Shown here piece after piece: positions 54,138 to 62,831 of a stretch of 64,000 nt of DNA (its first letter is position 1; each line of letters opens with the position of its first letter). Origin of the DNA: Rhizobium sp. BK251 (GTDB lineage: Bacteria > Pseudomonadota > Alphaproteobacteria > Rhizobiales > Rhizobiaceae); assembly GCF_004345245.1 (NCBI RefSeq), contig NZ_SLUQ01000005.1, forward strand, positions 124,001 to 188,000, in the 5' to 3' direction. The notes below the pieces were generated by a model. That model was not told the DNA's origin, ran no database searches, and was given only the letters and a program-made list of their open reading frames with translations. Position numbers and translations under genes: made by a program.

Positions 54138-54154
54138 CCGGGAGAGAACAATAG

Positions 54155-55786
54155 GTGACGCAGACATTGTCGACGTTGGCGCCGCTTCGCCACGAAACCT
54201 TTCGCACGATCTGGTTCGCAAGCCTGGCATCCAATTTCGGCGGCCTTATCCAGGCGGTCGGTGCGGCCTGGATGATGACGATGATTTCGTCCTCCGAGGA
54301 CATGGTGGCGCTTGTCCAGACCTCGACGGCATTGCCGATCATGCTCTTTTCGCTGGTCTCCGGCGCGCTTGCCGATAGTTTCGACCGCCGCCGCGTCATG
54401 CTGACGGCACAATTCCTGATGCTTGGTGTCTCGGTGCTTCTGACCGCCTGCGCGTGGCTCGGCTGGATCACGCCCTGGCTGCTCCTCCTCTTCACCTTCC
54501 TGATCGGCTGCGGAACGGCGCTCAACAATCCGTCGTGGCAGGCGTCGGTGGGCGACATGGTTCCGCGCTCAGACCTGCCCGACGCGGTGACGCTGAACAG
54601 CATGGGCTTCAACATGACGCGCAGCGTCGGCCCGGCGGTAGGCGGCATCATCGTGGCCTTCGCGGGCGCTGCGGCCGCCTTCGCGGTCAACGCGCTCAGC
54701 TATTTCGCCCTCATCTACGCGCTCCTGCGCTGGCGACCCGAATTTCCGGTTTCGACGCTGCCGCGGGAAAACCTCGGCGCCGCCATCTCGGCAGGACTGC
54801 GCTACGTGGCGATGTCGCCCAATCTCGGCAAGGTGCTGTTTCGCGGCTTCATTTTCGGCCTGACGGCCAGCGCCATCCTGGCACTGCTCCCCATCGTCGC
54901 GCTCGATCTCGTCGGCGGCGGGCCGCTGACCTTCGGCCTCATGCTCGGCTCCTTCGGGGTCGGCGCCATCGGCGGAGCCATCCTCAACGCGCGCCTGAGG
55001 GAAACGCTCTCGAGCGAAACGATCGTACGCTATGCTTTTACGGGCTTTGCGCTCAGCGCCGCCATCGCTGCCCTCAGCCCCAGTCCCTGGCTGACATGCG
55101 CCGGGCTGATGATTGCAGGCGCCTGCTGGGTGCTTGCCCTTTCCCTGTTCAACACGATCGTGCAGCTCTCGACGCCCCGCTGGGTGGTCGGACGGGCGCT
55201 GTCGCTCTATCAGACAGTGACCTTCGGTGGCATCGCGGCCGGCAGTTGGCTCTGGGGCACTGCCGCGGACGGATACGGCGTCTCCAATGCGCTTCTCGCC
55301 TCGGCCGTCGCCATGCTCTGCGGCATTATCATCGGGTTGCGCTTTGCGATGCCGGCCTTTGCCTCCCTCAATCTCGACCCGCTCAACCGCTTCATCGAGC
55401 CGGCGCTCAGCCTCGATATCAAGCCGCGCAGCGGCCCGATCGTCATTCAAGTCGATTATGAGGTCGCCGATACGGACGTGCCCGAGTTCCTGTTGCTCAT
55501 GACTGAGCGCCGCCGCATCCGCATTCGAGACGGAGCGGGAAACTGGGCTCTGATGCGCGACCTGGAAAATCCTGGGTGCTGGACGGAGACCTATCATACG
55601 GCGACTTGGGTCGAGTATATCCGGCACAATCAGCGCCGCACCCAGGCCGATGCCGAAAATGCGGATAGGCTGCTCGCCCTTCATCGCGGCACCGGACGGC
55701 CGCATGTGCATCGCATGATCGAGCGCCAGACGATCCCGCCGAGCGACGACGTCTTCCACAAGACGCCCGTCGATCTGCATCATTAG
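54155..55786 (+). CDS. MFS_3-family transporter with C-terminal soluble domain
   Basis: Major facilitator of 543 residues, most like the MFS_3 (EntS-related) group. LRHETFRTIWFASLASNFGG opens the protein; GALADSFDRRRVMLTAQ is the loop 2-3 signature and NNPSWQASVGDMVPRSDLPD a further mark. The last 130 residues (from about 415) leave the membrane and form a basic, Arg-rich soluble domain (TERRRIRIRDGAGNWALMRD, TWVEYIRHNQRRTQADAENA), typical of this family. The GTG at 54155 follows GGAGAG. Substrate unknown; export of siderophores or drugs occurs in relatives. Confidence 0.85.
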   Translation: MTQTLSTLAPLRHETFRTIWFASLASNFGGLIQAVGAAWMMTMISSSEDMVALVQTSTALPIMLFSLVSGALADSFDRRRVMLTAQFLMLGVSVLLTACAWLGWITPWLLLLFTFLIGCGTALNNPSWQASVGDMVPRSDLPDAVTLNSMGFNMTRSVGPAVGGIIVAFAGAAAAFAVNALSYFALIYALLRWRPEFPVSTLPRENLGAAISAGLRYVAMSPNLGKVLFRGFIFGLTASAILALLPIVALDLVGGGPLTFGLMLGSFGVGAIGGAILNARLRETLSSETIVRYAFTGFALSAAIAALSPSPWLTCAGLMIAGACWVLALSLFNTIVQLSTPRWVVGRALSLYQTVTFGGIAAGSWLWGTAADGYGVSNALLASAVAMLCGIIIGLRFAMPAFASLNLDPLNRFIEPALSLDIKPRSGPIVIQVDYEVADTDVPEFLLLMTERRRIRIRDGAGNWALMRDLENPGCWTETYHTATWVEYIRHNQRRTQADAENADRLLALHRGTGRPHVHRMIERQTIPPSDDVFHKTPVDLHH

Positions 55787-55811
55787 CCATCAAGACCCTT
55801 AGGATTATGCG

Positions 55812-56267
55812 ATGTACGAATTCAGAAGGGCCGATAGCGCCGATCTCGCCGCGATCGTTGGTTTGCTTGCCGATGACGGAATCGGCGCGAGCCGCGAGGT
55901 GGTCAGCGATCCGGTGGACGGGCGCTACCGGGCGGCGTTCGCGGCGATCGAGGCTGACCCCAACCAGTTGCTTGCCGTCGCGGTCGACGGGACAGGACGT
56001 GTCGTTGGCTGCCTGCAGCTCTCGTTCATACCCGGCCTTTCACGCACCGGCATGTGGCGCGGCCAGATCGAGAGCGTGCGGGTTGCCCGCGAAGTTCGCG
56101 GCGGCGGGCTCGGCGCCGAGTTCATCCGCTGGGCGATCGCCAGATGCATCGACCGCGGATGCGGGCTGGTCCAGCTCACATCCGACAAGGCGCGCGCCGA
56201 CGCGATCCGCTTCTACGAGAAACTCGGTTTCGTCGCGACGCACGAAGGGCTGAAGCTGTCGCTCTGA
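55812..56267 (+). CDS. GNAT-family N-acetyltransferase
   Basis: A 151-residue acetyltransferase. FRRADSADLAAIVGLLADD opens the fold; IESVRVAREVRGGGLGAEFI holds the acetyl-CoA pyrophosphate-binding segment and RADAIRFYEKLGF the C-terminal motif. The substrate cannot be told. ATG 55812, 25 bases after the MFS gene; possibly co-transcribed with it. Confidence 0.88.
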   Translation: MYEFRRADSADLAAIVGLLADDGIGASREVVSDPVDGRYRAAFAAIEADPNQLLAVAVDGTGRVVGCLQLSFIPGLSRTGMWRGQIESVRVAREVRGGGLGAEFIRWAIARCIDRGCGLVQLTSDKARADAIRFYEKLGFVATHEGLKLSL

Positions 56268-56274
56268 GCGGCGG

Positions 56275-57525
56275 CTACTTCAACTTGCCGATCATCGAGG
56301 CTTCCGGGAAACAGGTCGGCCTCAGACCGTTCTTTTCCTGCCATTGTCCGATCGAACGCCGCGTCTTGTAGCCCGGCAGCCCATCCGATCCGCCGACATC
56401 GTAGCCCTGCCGCTCGAGCGCCTTCTGCATCGTCGCCACGTCCGAGCGCAGCATGTGCCCGACATCGCCCCATCGGCCCTGGAAGGCGGCCGAGCCATGG
56501 GCGATCCGGTCGGCAAGATTGCCGATGTAGAGCGCGTAGAGGTCGGAGTTGTTGTATTCCTTGATGACGTAGAAATTCGGCGTGACGATGAATTCCGGCC
56601 CGTCGCGACCCGCCGGTACCAGCATCATGCTCGGAGCCTTCATCTCGCCCGCAGGGAAGGCCTTGCCCGTTACCCTGTTGATGCCGAGCGAGGCCCAATG
56701 CGACAGCGGCTTTGCGAGGTCGGGCCCTTCCTGCGCGCAGGAGACATTGGCGGGGATCGAGACCTCGAAGCCCCAGTCGCGGTCGCGCTGCCAGCCTTTC
56801 TTGGATAGATAGTTGGCTATAGAGGCGAGCGAATCCGGCACGGAGGTCCAGATGTTGCGGTGGCCGTCGCCGTCGAAATCGACGGCATATTTCAGGTAGC
56901 TCGTCGGCATGAATTGCGGCTGTCCGAGCGCGCCTGCCCAGGAGCCCTTGAAGCTTGCGGGCGCGACGTCGCCGCCGTCCAGAATGTGCAGCGCCGCGAC
57001 CAGTTCGGTGCGGAACATCTCCTTGCGGGTGGACATGAAGGCCTTGGTGGCCAGCACCTCGATCGCGGAATTGGGGATCTTCGCCGCACCGAAGCCGGTC
57101 TCGCGACCCCAGACGGCGAGCACGATTGGCCCCGGCACGCCGTAGGTCTTCTCGATCCGCCTGAGCGTCGAGGCATGCTGGCTCGCCATGGCGCGGCCGG
57201 TAATCGCAAGCTTCTGCAGCCGTGCTTCGGTGAAGTAGCTGCCGGGCGAGGAGAATTCCGCCTGGCTCTGCTTGCGCTCCTTCGGCGGCGGAAAGCCGGG
57301 TGGGGCAAGGTCCGGCAGATCCCAGTTCAGCTCGATGCCGGCAAAGGCGGCCCGGAACGTCTTCTCGGAGATGCCGTTCTTGCGCGCCTCCGGCCAGAGA
57401 TCGTTCTGCACCCAGCTTTCGAACTGGGCCTCGACATCGGCTTTCGATGGGGCGGCGGATGCCGGGCCATGCAACAGGATCGTGAGAGCCGCGCCGAGGA
57501 TCGAAAGCCGGCCAAAAATGCCCAT
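56275..57525 (-). CDS. lytic murein transglycosylase, MltB-like
   Basis: Exported peptidoglycan-cleaving enzyme, 416 residues. A signal peptide covers residues 1-24 (GRLSILGAALTILLHGPASA). VWGRETGFGA contains the catalytic Glu of family 103, followed by FKGSWAGALGQPQFMPTSY and DFDGDGHRNIW. The C-terminus (about 350-410) is a peptidoglycan-binding repeat (ALERQGYDVGGSDGLPGYKT, RRSIGQWQ). It lacks a lipobox, so it is probably a soluble periplasmic form. It follows recR by 12 bases. Confidence 0.9.
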   Translation of the reverse strand: MGIFGRLSILGAALTILLHGPASAAPSKADVEAQFESWVQNDLWPEARKNGISEKTFRAAFAGIELNWDLPDLAPPGFPPPKERKQSQAEFSSPGSYFTEARLQKLAITGRAMASQHASTLRRIEKTYGVPGPIVLAVWGRETGFGAAKIPNSAIEVLATKAFMSTRKEMFRTELVAALHILDGGDVAPASFKGSWAGALGQPQFMPTSYLKYAVDFDGDGHRNIWTSVPDSLASIANYLSKKGWQRDRDWGFEVSIPANVSCAQEGPDLAKPLSHWASLGINRVTGKAFPAGEMKAPSMMLVPAGRDGPEFIVTPNFYVIKEYNNSDLYALYIGNLADRIAHGSAAFQGRWGDVGHMLRSDVATMQKALERQGYDVGGSDGLPGYKTRRSIGQWQEKNGLRPTCFPEASMIGKLK

Positions 57526-57537
57526 GAAGCTGCCTCC

Positions 57538-58143
57538 CTAGATTGCCGTTCGTGCTCGCAGCGCCGCCGTGAGTGTACCTTCGTCAAGGTAGTCGAGCTC
57601 GCCGCCGACAGGCACACCGTGCGCGAGACGTGTGATCTTCATGTCGAAGCCGGAAAGCTGGTCGGTTATATAGTGTGCTGTGGTTTGCCCCTCGACCGTC
57701 GCATTGACCGCGATTATCAGCTCGCGGACGCCGCCTTCGCCGATGCGGTCGATGAGGCCGCGGATGTTGAGGTCGTCCGGGCCGATGCCGTCCAGCGGGG
57801 AGAGCGCCCCCCCCAGCACGTGGTAGGCGGCGTTCAGCGCGCCGGCGCGTTCAAGTGCCCAGAGGTCGGAAACGTCTTCGACGACGATGATGACGGACTG
57901 GTCGCGGCGGTCGTCAGTGCAGACCGTGCAGGGGTCGACGGTATCGACATTGCCGCAGCGCGAGCAGATCTTGACCTTGTCATAGGCTTCGCCCATCGCC
58001 TGCGAAAGCGGCCCGAGCAGCTGGTCCTTCTTCTTGATGAGGTGGAGTGCTGCCCGCCGCGCCGAGCGGGGGCCGAGCCCCGGCACTTTTGCCAAGAGCT
58101 GGATCAGTTTCTCGATTTCGGGACCGGTGACTCGCTTTGCCAT
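57538..58143 (-). CDS. recR: recombination mediator RecR
   Basis: DNA repair factor of the RecFOR pathway; 201 residues. A helix-hairpin-helix ([20 protein letters not shown]), the four-Cys zinc module ([16 protein letters not shown]) and the Toprim domain ([18 protein letters not shown]) are in order, with the Walker-like C-terminus [19 protein letters not shown]. In many genomes recR directly follows dnaX-ybaB; here the two are 1.8 kb apart. Confidence 0.96.
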   Translation of the reverse strand: MAKRVTGPEIEKLIQLLAKVPGLGPRSARRAALHLIKKKDQLLGPLSQAMGEAYDKVKICSRCGNVDTVDPCTVCTDDRRDQSVIIVVEDVSDLWALERAGALNAAYHVLGGALSPLDGIGPDDLNIRGLIDRIGEGGVRELIIAVNATVEGQTTAHYITDQLSGFDMKITRLAHGVPVGGELDYLDEGTLTAALRARTAI

Positions 58144-58199
58144 AGGCGGCTTTTAGACGATATCGTGCCGAAACGGAAATGCGTAAGGACGTCGCTGCA

Positions 58200-58811
58200 A
58201 TGAAAATACTGTCTGTCTGCCTCGGACGCCCGGAGAGGCTGCGGGGAAGGCAATACAAGACCGGCATCTACAAGCATCCCGTCGGCGGCGCGGTCCTGAT
58301 CGACGAGGAAGGGCTCGTCGGCGACGCGATATGCAACCGCAAGCACCATGGCGGTGAGGATCAGGCGATCCTGCTGGAAGGCTCACTGACGCTCAGCTGG
58401 TGGGCGCAGGAACTCGGCGTAACACTGGAACCCGGCGCCTTCGGCGAGAATCTCGTTATCGACGGCCTCGACAACCGGCAGGTCTGCGTCGGTGATCGTT
58501 TCATCGCCGGCAATCTCGTGCTCGAGGCGACGTCGGCACGCATCCCCTGCGCGACCTTCGCCGCGAAGATGGGCGATCCCCGGTTCGTCAAGCGCTACAC
58601 GAGGGCCGGCAGGCCGGGCGTCTATTGCCGTGTCCTTGCCGGAGGCGCGGTCGAGGCTGGATTGCCGGTCGAATACGTGCCCTACGCCGGCGCCGGGGTG
58701 ACGATGCCGGAGATGATGGCGAGCTTCGGCAGGAAGCTCTCGGACGAGGATAGGGCGCGTTATCTCGCGGCACCCATCCACCGCAAGCTCAGGGCTGCGC
58801 TGGAAAGCTAG
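58200..58811 (+). CDS. MOSC domain protein
   Basis: YiiM-like protein of 203 residues. GLVGDAICNRKHHGGEDQAI leads the MOSC fold, GAFGENLVIDGLD and VGDRFIAGNLVLEATSARIPC with the conserved Cys follow. MOSC proteins act with molybdenum cofactor or reduce N-hydroxylated compounds. The start may be ATG 58200 (AAGGA ten bases before) or ATG 58179. Its 3' end overlaps the convergent hydrolase gene by 23 bases. Confidence 0.85.
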   Translation: MKILSVCLGRPERLRGRQYKTGIYKHPVGGAVLIDEEGLVGDAICNRKHHGGEDQAILLEGSLTLSWWAQELGVTLEPGAFGENLVIDGLDNRQVCVGDRFIAGNLVLEATSARIPCATFAAKMGDPRFVKRYTRAGRPGVYCRVLAGGAVEAGLPVEYVPYAGAGVTMPEMMASFGRKLSDEDRARYLAAPIHRKLRAALES

Positions 58812-59349
58812 CCTCGGCAATCCCACGCTCGAAATCCCCAAGGAGGGCCTTGCCTTCCGGCCAGTCGCCGATGCCGCTTGCGGCGTTGACGTGGCCGCGG
58901 GCGCCGATCTCGGTGACAGCGCTGCCCCATTCCCCGGCGCGGCGATATGCGTGATCGAGTGATCCATAGGGATCATCGCTGCTCGCGACGATCATCGACG
59001 GAAAGGTAAACCGCGCTATGGGCGGCTCGGCAAAGCCCGCCGCCTCCGCGGGAAACGAAGGAGAACTGCTGTCCGGAACGGCAACAAGGAAAGCGCCGGC
59101 GATCTTTGCAGTGCCGCGCGCAGCCCAATGCGTGACGAGCAGGCAGGCAAGACTGTGCGCCACGAGCAGCGGCGGCCTTGCGCAGCGGGCGATCTCGCGT
59201 TCCAGCGCGTCGATCCAGTCGGCAAGATCCGGTTCGTCCCAGCTTCTCGGCTGGAAGCGACGCATGCGCCCGTCAGCCTTTTCCCAGAATGTCTGCCAGT
59301 GGCTGTCGCCCGATCCGCCGATGCCGGGCATGATGATGACTTCGCTCAT
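58789..59349 (-). CDS. RBBP9/YdeN-family serine hydrolase
   Basis: Small alpha/beta hydrolase of 186 residues. IMPGIGGSGDSHWQTFWE is the start mark of the family, VAHSLACLLVTHW carries the nucleophile Ser in GxSxG-like HSLAC, ASSDDPYGSLDHA the acid Asp, and GARGHVNAASGIGDWPEG the His. Substrates are unknown in bacteria. It overlaps the MOSC gene tail-to-tail. Confidence 0.88.
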   Translation of the reverse strand: MSEVIIMPGIGGSGDSHWQTFWEKADGRMRRFQPRSWDEPDLADWIDALEREIARCARPPLLVAHSLACLLVTHWAARGTAKIAGAFLVAVPDSSSPSFPAEAAGFAEPPIARFTFPSMIVASSDDPYGSLDHAYRRAGEWGSAVTEIGARGHVNAASGIGDWPEGKALLGDFERGIAEASFPAQP

Positions 59350-59467
59350 GTCTCGCCTTCCATCCGTCTATGCTCGGAAGAAACATGACTGAGGTGGCGC
59401 CCGATTGACATGCAGATCCATCGGAGGAAAGCTTCTGCCGCCGATGGATTGAAGGTGGACCAACAAA

Positions 59468-59944
59468 ATGCTTGCAACAGCTGGCCAGCAGCTCGACCCG
59501 ACCGACATGCTGATCATCGAGATCATGCAGGAGGACGGCCGGATTTCCGTTTCCGAACTCGGCCGCAAGATCGGCCTGTCGCAACCTGCCACCTCCGAGC
59601 GCCTGAAGCGGCTGGAGGAGAGGGGCATCATCACCGGCTACGGCGCCCGCATCGATCCTGCCGTCCTGGGGCTCGGGATGATGGCCGTGATCCGGCTGCG
59701 GACGACCCATGAGTTCATCCGCCCGTGCCTGAAGCAGTTCTCGGAAATGCCGCACGTCATGGAGGTGCTGCGGCTGACGGGCGAGGACTGCTTCATTCTC
59801 AAGGTGCTGGTTCCGTCGCCGGCAGAGCTCGAGACCATTGTCGATTCGATTGCCCGCTACGGCGCGGTCACGACATCGCTGGTTCTGCGCGCCGAGCCAG
59901 CCAAAACCATCGGCCGTGCATTAATCCGCCGGGCGAATAGCTAG
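59468..59944 (+). CDS. Lrp/AsnC-family regulator
   Basis: A 158-residue regulator. The N-terminal HTH (LDPTDMLIIEIMQEDGRISV, LGRKIGLSQPATSERLKRLE, GIITGYGARID) and the C-terminal RAM domain (VMEVLRLTGEDCFILKVLVP, TSLVLRA) are complete. It is divergent from the 58789 hydrolase and convergent with ybaB, so the target is not indicated; autoregulation is usual. Confidence 0.9.
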   Translation: MLATAGQQLDPTDMLIIEIMQEDGRISVSELGRKIGLSQPATSERLKRLEERGIITGYGARIDPAVLGLGMMAVIRLRTTHEFIRPCLKQFSEMPHVMEVLRLTGEDCFILKVLVPSPAELETIVDSIARYGAVTTSLVLRAEPAKTIGRALIRRANS

Positions 59945-59961
59945 ATCGGCAAGCGCAGTGA

Positions 59962-60285
59962 TCAGAACGGCAGCTTGAAGCCGGGCGGGATCGGCAAGCC
60001 GGCGGTCAGTTCCTTGGTCTTTTCGGCGGCAAGCGCCTCGGCCTTGTCCTTGGCATCCTTATGGGCCGCCACGATCAGGTCCTCGAGGATCTCGACATCG
60101 TCTTCCTTGAAGAGCGAGGGATCGATCTTGAGGCCGAGAAGCTCGCCCTTGCCGCTGATCCGGACGGTGACCAGGCCACCGCCGGCCTTGCCTTCGGCGT
60201 GAAGCTCGGCGATCTCCGCCTGCATCTTCTCCATCTTGGCCTGCATTTCCTTGACCTTGCCCATCATTCCCATGATGTCGCGCAT
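59962..60285 (-). CDS. ybaB: YbaB/EbfC nucleoid-associated protein
   Basis: Small DNA-binding protein of 107 residues. [39 protein letters not shown] and [20 protein letters not shown] are the family core, ending in [12 protein letters not shown]. It follows dnaX by 31 bases in the usual order. Confidence 0.95.
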   Translation of the reverse strand: MRDIMGMMGKVKEMQAKMEKMQAEIAELHAEGKAGGGLVTVRISGKGELLGLKIDPSLFKEDDVEILEDLIVAAHKDAKDKAEALAAEKTKELTAGLPIPPGFKLPF

Positions 60286-60316
60286 AGTCGGTATCCCTTC
60301 GTTCGTCTGTCTTGTC

Positions 60317-62188
60317 TCAGAATTCTATGTCGTCGCCGGGCAGGATGTCGCCCTCTTCGGACTCTGCCGCCGCGGGCGGCGCTGCCTGCTCGTCCTCTTC
60401 CGGCTCGCCGGCGCGCACGCGCACGTCGATGATCTTCGCGCCGGGGAACTGCGCGAGGATCGCCGCCACGTCGGGGTCCTGGCGCGCGTCGCTCACGCGC
60501 TGTTCCTGCGCCTTGGCTTCCGCCTCGACCATTGTCGGCTCGCCGGCCTCGCGGCTGAGCGAGACGATCCAGTGGATGCCCGTCCACTCCTTGAGCTTGA
60601 CCGCGAGCTCGTTGAGCAGCGTACCGGGAGCGCCTTCGGTCAGGCTGACGTCGAGCCGGCCGGGCTCGATGCGGACGGGGCGCACGAAATTGCGCACCAG
60701 CGCCTTGATCTTCGCGTCGCGCTTCTCGCCGGCGAGATTGGCAATATCGGCGATCGAATTGACCGGCACCAGGGGCTTCGGCGCCTCGCTCTGCCTCGTT
60801 TCGATGCGGCCGACAGGGATGCTCTGCGGGTCGGGATTGGGTACGGCGCGCAGCATCGCGGTCGGGCCGGAAGGCTGTGGGCGCGGCACCGCGTCGGTCG
60901 CCCTAGCCGCGAGATTGCCCTGATAGTTCACTGTCGCGCCGTTGCTGCCACCATTGCCCGACGGTGCAGAGGGCTTGCTGCCGCCACTCGTCTCCGAAAA
61001 TTCGGCAAGCCGGCGTGCGGCATCTTCCGGCGCGGGCAGGTGGGCGGCGTGGGCAAGGCGGATCAAGACCATTTCCGCAGTCCCCGCCGTGCGCGAAGCG
61101 CCTTCCGTCTCCTCGATGCCCTTGAGCAGCATCTGCCAGATGCGCGAAAGCGTCGTCACGGCGACGCCCTGAGCGAATTCGCCGGCCTTGGTCCGCTCGA
61201 TCTCGCTCAGCGAAGGATCGTCTGCGGCGTCAGGCACATATTTCAGCCGCGTCACCAGATGGGTGAAGTCGGCAAGATCGGTCAGCACGACGACCGGGTT
61301 GGCGCCCGCCTCGTATTGGCTCTGGAATTCGTTGAGCGCGCTTGCCACGTCGCCTTTGACCACGTGCTGGAAGAGGTCGACGATACGGGCGCGGTCGGCA
61401 AGGCCGAGCATGGAACGCACGGCTTCCGCTTCAACGATGCCGCTGCCATGGGCGATCGCCTGATCGAGCAGCGACAGCCCGTCGCGGGCCGAACCCTCGG
61501 CGGCGCGTGCGATCATCGCCAGTGCATCCGGCTCGGCCTCGATGCCTTCCTTGCCGGCAATGGTGGTGAAGAGATGCACGAGATCGGAAGCGCTGATGCG
61601 GCGCAGGTCGAAGCGCTGGCAACGTGAAAGCACCGTGATCGGCACCTTGCGGATCTCGGTGGTGGCGAAGATGAACTTCACATGCTCCGGCGGCTCCTCG
61701 AGCGTTTTCAGAAGCCCGTTGAAGGCCTGCGTCGAGAGCATGTGCACTTCGTCGATGATGTAGACCTTGTAGCGCGCCGAAACCGGGCGGTAGCGCACCT
61801 GCTCGATGATCTCTCTGATATCGTCGATGCCGGTATGCGAGGCGGCGTCCATCTCGATCACGTCGACATGACGGCCCTCCATGATCGCCTGGCAATGCTC
61901 GCCCGGAATGCGAAGGTCGATCGTCGGTTTGTCGATCTCGGCCGTCTTGTAATTGAGTGCCCGCGCCAGGATGCGCGCCGTCGTCGTCTTGCCGACCCCG
62001 CGAACGCCGGTCAGCATGTAGGCCTGCGCGATGCGTCCGGTCTCGAAGGCGTTGGTGAGCGTGCGCACCATCGGCTCCTGGCCGACCATCAGATCCGTGA
62101 AGTCCTTGGGGCGGTATTTGCGGGCCAGCACCCGGTAGCCGGTGCCTGTCGAGGCAGCATCTTGTGACTGTCGCTCGGTGTCGCTCAT
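60317..62188 (-). CDS. dnaX: DNA polymerase III subunit gamma/tau
   Basis: Clamp-loader ATPase; 623 residues from the preferred start. [20 protein letters not shown], Walker [15 protein letters not shown] (about 57-70), DEVHML (Walker B) and SRCQRFDL are intact. Between Walker A and B the usual four-Cys zinc module is replaced by [20 protein letters not shown] with only one Cys. The C-terminal tau part continues to [12 protein letters not shown] 62188 was chosen; the frame upstream is the SRP RNA gene. Confidence 0.96.
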   Translation of the reverse strand: MSDTERQSQDAASTGTGYRVLARKYRPKDFTDLMVGQEPMVRTLTNAFETGRIAQAYMLTGVRGVGKTTTARILARALNYKTAEIDKPTIDLRIPGEHCQAIMEGRHVDVIEMDAASHTGIDDIREIIEQVRYRPVSARYKVYIIDEVHMLSTQAFNGLLKTLEEPPEHVKFIFATTEIRKVPITVLSRCQRFDLRRISASDLVHLFTTIAGKEGIEAEPDALAMIARAAEGSARDGLSLLDQAIAHGSGIVEAEAVRSMLGLADRARIVDLFQHVVKGDVASALNEFQSQYEAGANPVVVLTDLADFTHLVTRLKYVPDAADDPSLSEIERTKAGEFAQGVAVTTLSRIWQMLLKGIEETEGASRTAGTAEMVLIRLAHAAHLPAPEDAARRLAEFSETSGGSKPSAPSGNGGSNGATVNYQGNLAARATDAVPRPQPSGPTAMLRAVPNPDPQSIPVGRIETRQSEAPKPLVPVNSIADIANLAGEKRDAKIKALVRNFVRPVRIEPGRLDVSLTEGAPGTLLNELAVKLKEWTGIHWIVSLSREAGEPTMVEAEAKAQEQRVSDARQDPDVAAILAQFPGAKIIDVRVRAGEPEEDEQAAPPAAAESEEGDILPGDDIEF

Positions 62189-62233
62189 CGCCCTGCTTGT
62201 CGCCCGGTTCACGAGCTTTTCGGAAGAGAAGGT

Positions 62234-62330
62234 GGGAGGCTGGCACGATGACCCGTGCCGGGGCTCGTTAGGGCTGCTTCCTTCCGGACCTGACCCGGTT
62301 GGCGAGTGGCTCGTCCACCACCAACCTCCC
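62234..62330 (-). ncRNA. ffs: signal recognition particle RNA (4.5S-type)
   Basis: On the minus strand the conserved apical domain GGTCAGGTCCGGAAGGAAGC is present, followed by AGCC. The ends GGGAGGTTGG and CCAGCCTCCC pair to close the hairpin, giving about 97 nt. It sits 45 bases upstream of dnaX on the same strand, as in other Rhizobiales. GATATG seven bases before its 5' end may be the minus-10 box. Confidence 0.93.
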
Positions 62331-62420
62331 GGATGCACATATCGGCAATATCGCCATCAAAAGCAAGCCAAGACCCGAAAAAACTGCTAAACGTTATGAA
62401 AAGACTGGAGGATAGCACCT

Positions 62421-62831
62421 TTGAGCGCATTCATGCTCGACAAGCGCCTGGCGGCCGATAGCGAGCCGGTGGCCGTAACCGGCCTTTGCGAATTGAGACT
62501 GATGCGGGATAGTCGCTGGCCGTGGCTGCTGCTTGTTCCGCGACGGCCGGATATTGCCGAGCTCTTTGAGCTGACGCCGCTCGACCAGGTCATGCTGACC
62601 TTCGAAACCAACATGGTTGCGAGCGCGCTGAAGCAAACCACCGGAGCGACAAAAATCAATGTCGGGGCTCTTGGCAATATGGTCCGGCAGCTTCATGTTC
62701 ATGTCATTGCCCGGTTCGAGGGGGATGCGAATTGGCCCGGTCCCGTGTGGGGCCATGGCACGGCGCAGCCATATGAGCCTGGGGAAATGCGTAGATTCAT
62801 AGAAAGTTTGCGGGAAGCCCTTTCGCCATGA
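62421..62831 (+). CDS. HIT-family protein
   Basis: Histidine-triad nucleotide hydrolase/transferase family, 136 residues. LGNMVRQLHVHVIARFEGD aligns with HxHxHxx, but the first His of the triad is Gln (Q-L-H-V-H-V-I). Such Gln forms occur in dinucleoside polyphosphate enzymes. The TTG start at 62421 has GGAGG nine bases upstream. The stop overlaps the nudC start as ATGA. Confidence 0.87.
   Translation: MSAFMLDKRLAADSEPVAVTGLCELRLMRDSRWPWLLLVPRRPDIAELFELTPLDQVMLTFETNMVASALKQTTGATKINVGALGNMVRQLHVHVIARFEGDANWPGPVWGHGTAQPYEPGEMRRFIESLREALSP

Noticed and set aside
53928..54154. tRNA gene upstream of rimP, as metY in E. coli
   Set aside because: The sequence does not fold into a cloverleaf and lacks a T-loop; it resembles a leader or small RNA instead.
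60317..62188. Programmed frameshift in dnaX producing gamma
   Set aside because: I could not identify a convincing A-rich slippery site with a downstream hairpin, so no claim is made.
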